Below are positions 62,071-64,000 of a stretch of DNA of 64,000 nt, piece by piece; the stretch's first letter is position 1, and each line of letters opens with the position of its first letter. A program made the translations under genes and the position numbers. The stretch covers positions 128,309 through 192,308 of the forward strand of contig NW_011929459.1 in NCBI RefSeq assembly GCF_000182925.2. The letters run 5' to 3'. The stretch is from Neurospora crassa OR74A (taxonomy: Eukaryota; Ascomycota; Sordariomycetes; Sordariales; Sordariaceae). A model generated the notes under the pieces. It was given only the letters and a program-made list of their open reading frames with translations, had not been told where the DNA came from and made no database searches.

Positions 62071-64000
62071 ATTGACTTCGGATTAAGTAGGAATACCTAT
62101 TGAATTTAAGTATATTAATAAATAGAGGAAAAGAAACTAATAAGGATTGTCCTAATAATAGTAAGTAAAGTAGTAATAGTTCAAATTTAAAATCTAATTT
62201 TAACCCGAATTATAATTTATAGAAGAAACTTTTAGTAAAGTACCTTTTAAGTCCCTTAAAACGGGGCGCTATAAAGGGTGAGAGCCTTATATAATTAAAT
62301 GCCGATTTAATATAAAGTTCCTTCGACGAATTGAATAGTTTAGGAATATTATTTAAAATAGGAAGTAAATTTCTTCTAAAACTAAATACTAATTAGAGAC
62401 TAATAGTATATAAGTAGAGTAATTGAAAAATGAAAAGTATTTTGAAAAGAGGATTAAATAGTATATAAAATTATTAAAAGGGAAGTGTTTGTAATTAGAT
62501 TTATACCGTTCCAATTATTCGGTATTTTTATTAGTATATTTAGGACGGTTTAAATTAATATCGGTTTTAGTAGGAGGATAAAAGTCCGGGGAATATAGCT
62601 CCTCCGGGAGTATTATAACCTTAGGTATAATACCCTCGCTAGGACCGAAGTTCGTATATTTATAAGAATATTAGTGTAATAGTTATTAATAACCTATTTT
62701 AAAATATAAATTAAGGAGTTAAAGTTTTATACGAATATTTAGGTATAAAACCCGCACGTATAATAAAAATAAATATAAATAAGAGCTTCGGCGTATTATT
62801 AACTAATTTTAATATATTTGGATAGATTTAAATAAGAGCGTTAAACTTTAAACCCGAAAGATAGTAAATTATATTTAAATAGGGTAAAGTTAGAGGAAAC
62901 TCTAGTAGAAGCTTGTAATAGTTTTAATATATAAATTAATTGTTAAATTTAAGTATAGGGGCGAAAGATTAATCGAACTATCTAATAGCTAATTACCGCC
63001 GAAATTTCCCTTAGAATAGCAGTATTATTCTTTAATTTTATAAAGTAAAGCGAATAATTAGGGATTCGGGGGCGCTTTTTAACCTTTATCCATTTTCAAA
63101 CTTTAAATATATAAGAAGCCCTTATTACTTAATTAAATATAGGCATTCGAATATACCAATACTAGTAGGCCATTTTTAGTAAGCAGAACTAGTAATATAA
63201 AATAAACTAAACGCGGAATTAAAGTACTAAAGTAGATGCTCATTAAATACTATAAAAGGCGTTAGTATATTTTAATAGTAGGACGGTAGCTATAGAAGTC
63301 AGAATTTACTAAGGATTATATAATAATTTACTTACCGAATATACTAGCCCTAAAAATAGATAGCGCTTAAACGTCCTACCTATACCCCGCCCTTAAGGTA
63401 GAAACAATACCTTAAGGAATAAATAATTATAAAGGTTAATAACGAAGCCTAGGGCGTAAACCTAGGTCGAACGGCCTCTAGTACAAATTTTAATAGTAAT
63501 AGTAAATACTTTAATAAGAATTTGAAGGACCGAAGTAGGGAAAGGTTTTATATAAATAGCGGTTGGATATAAATTAGTCGATCCTAAACTATAAGGAAAT
63601 TCCGTTTCAAAGGGGCACTTATACTCCATATAGCAAAAGGGAAACCAATTAATATTCCGGTACTTAGATATAGGTTTTATATAGCAACGTAATTAAATAC
63701 AGAAATAACGGTAGGGGCCCCGGGTAGAATTCTCTTTTCTTCTTAATAATCTATTACCTTAAAAATAGTTTATTTAGAAATAGGGTTTAATAGCCGGAAG
63801 AGCCTAATACTTTTATTAAGTCTAATATACTTTTAATATCCTTTAAAAATCTACGGGAGGGAATAATTCTTACGCTAAATCGTACTTATAACTATAATAA
63901 GTTTCTAAAGTAAATAGCCTCTAATTAATAGAATAATATAAATAAAGGAAATTAGTAAAATAGATCCGTAATTTTAGGAAAAAAATTAGCTCTAAGGGTT
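62071..64000 (+). pseudogene. 28S (LSU) rRNA gene copy 8, RIP-degraded, runs off window
   Basis: The first 1930 nt of 28S, starting attgacttcggattaagtag. From the other copies the gene should end about 1.4 kb beyond the window, so the array continues to the right. It keeps ggggccccgggtagaattctc at 63715-63735, a patch free of CpA sites. No sarcin-ricin loop is in view. Confidence 0.95.

Larger units (their letters stand above)
1..64000 (+). repeat. Tandem rDNA array, 8 RIP-degraded units, period ~8.82-8.83 kb
   Basis: Eight head-to-tail rDNA units fill the window, with 18S genes starting at 486, 9404, 18233, 27060, 34996, 42326, 51149 and 59777. Ungapped periods are 8829 (unit 2), 8827 (unit 3) and 8823 (unit 6). 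Gap-corrected periods are about 8833, 8823, 8827 and 8826 for units 1, 4, 5 and 7. Aligned copies differ almost only by C/T and G/A exchanges, and the sequence is very AT-rich. In 601-1200 I count CA 0, CT 25, CG 13 and TG 21, so cytosines before A are eliminated while CpG survives. That context is the hallmark of RIP. What is seen: order, spacing and transitions. What is inferred: RIP as the cause and loss of rRNA function. Confidence 0.96.

Noticed and set aside
1-64000. Functional rDNA of an AT-rich organism or an organelle
   Set aside because: Nearly invariant motifs (530 loop, sarcin-ricin loop, CACACCGCCCG) are broken and broken differently in each unit. ITS1-5.8S-ITS2 organisation is nuclear and fungal.
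1-64000. Ordinary CpG deamination or bisulfite-converted reads
   Set aside because: CpG is comparatively well kept while CpA is lost, and both C-to-T and G-to-A occur in the same + strand sequence. Neither explanation predicts that.

Overview
The whole 64 kb is one thing: a head-to-tail tandem array of nuclear ribosomal DNA (18S - ITS1 - 5.8S - ITS2 - 28S - intergenic spacer, all on the + strand) from a filamentous ascomycete. Every copy is heavily degraded by C-to-T and G-to-A transitions that look like repeat-induced point mutation (RIP). There are eight units. The window opens in the last 485 nt of a spacer and ends inside the eighth 28S gene. I see no protein-coding gene, tRNA, 5S gene, transposon or CRISPR array.

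Organism: the unit order, the ~1.8 kb 18S, the 157 nt 5.8S and the intron-free ~3.3 kb 28S are fungal. After allowing for C-to-T changes, the ITS1/5.8S junction and ITS2 resemble my memory of Sordariales ITS (Podospora/Chaetomiaceae-like). Treat that placement as an inference. Mutation concentrated on CpA (and its complement TpG) with CpG kept is the RIP signature known from Pezizomycotina.

Layout (18S start of each unit): 486, 9404, 18233, 27060, 34996, 42326, 51149, 59777. Fixed segment lengths are 18S 1796, ITS1 191, 5.8S 157, ITS2 150, 28S 3334 and spacer 3153 plus one poly-T run of 42-52. Segment lengths match in every ungapped copy, so the only length polymorphism I find is that poly-T run. 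Four 100-N gaps interrupt units 1, 4, 5 and 7. By comparison with intact units they stand for about 15, 987, 1597 and 298 nt; the second removes the unit-4 5.8S gene.

Spacer organisation, repeated in each unit: a block with many copies of a short GGCAGGCAAG-like motif; a ~265 nt polypyrimidine block; the poly-T run; a purine (A/G) block; three ~103 nt sub-repeats; a TATATAA-containing element 683 nt before 18S (candidate Pol I promoter); then the presumed 5' external transcribed spacer.

Interpretation: universal rRNA motifs (530 loop, decoding region, sarcin-ricin loop) are broken differently in each unit. The copies are therefore almost certainly pseudogenes mutated separately after the array formed and not homogenised since. 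In Neurospora the nucleolar rDNA escapes RIP, so a multi-unit RIP-mutated array suggests an ectopic, displaced or array-edge block outside the protected nucleolus organiser. The direction of the mutation bias also flips between neighbouring units.
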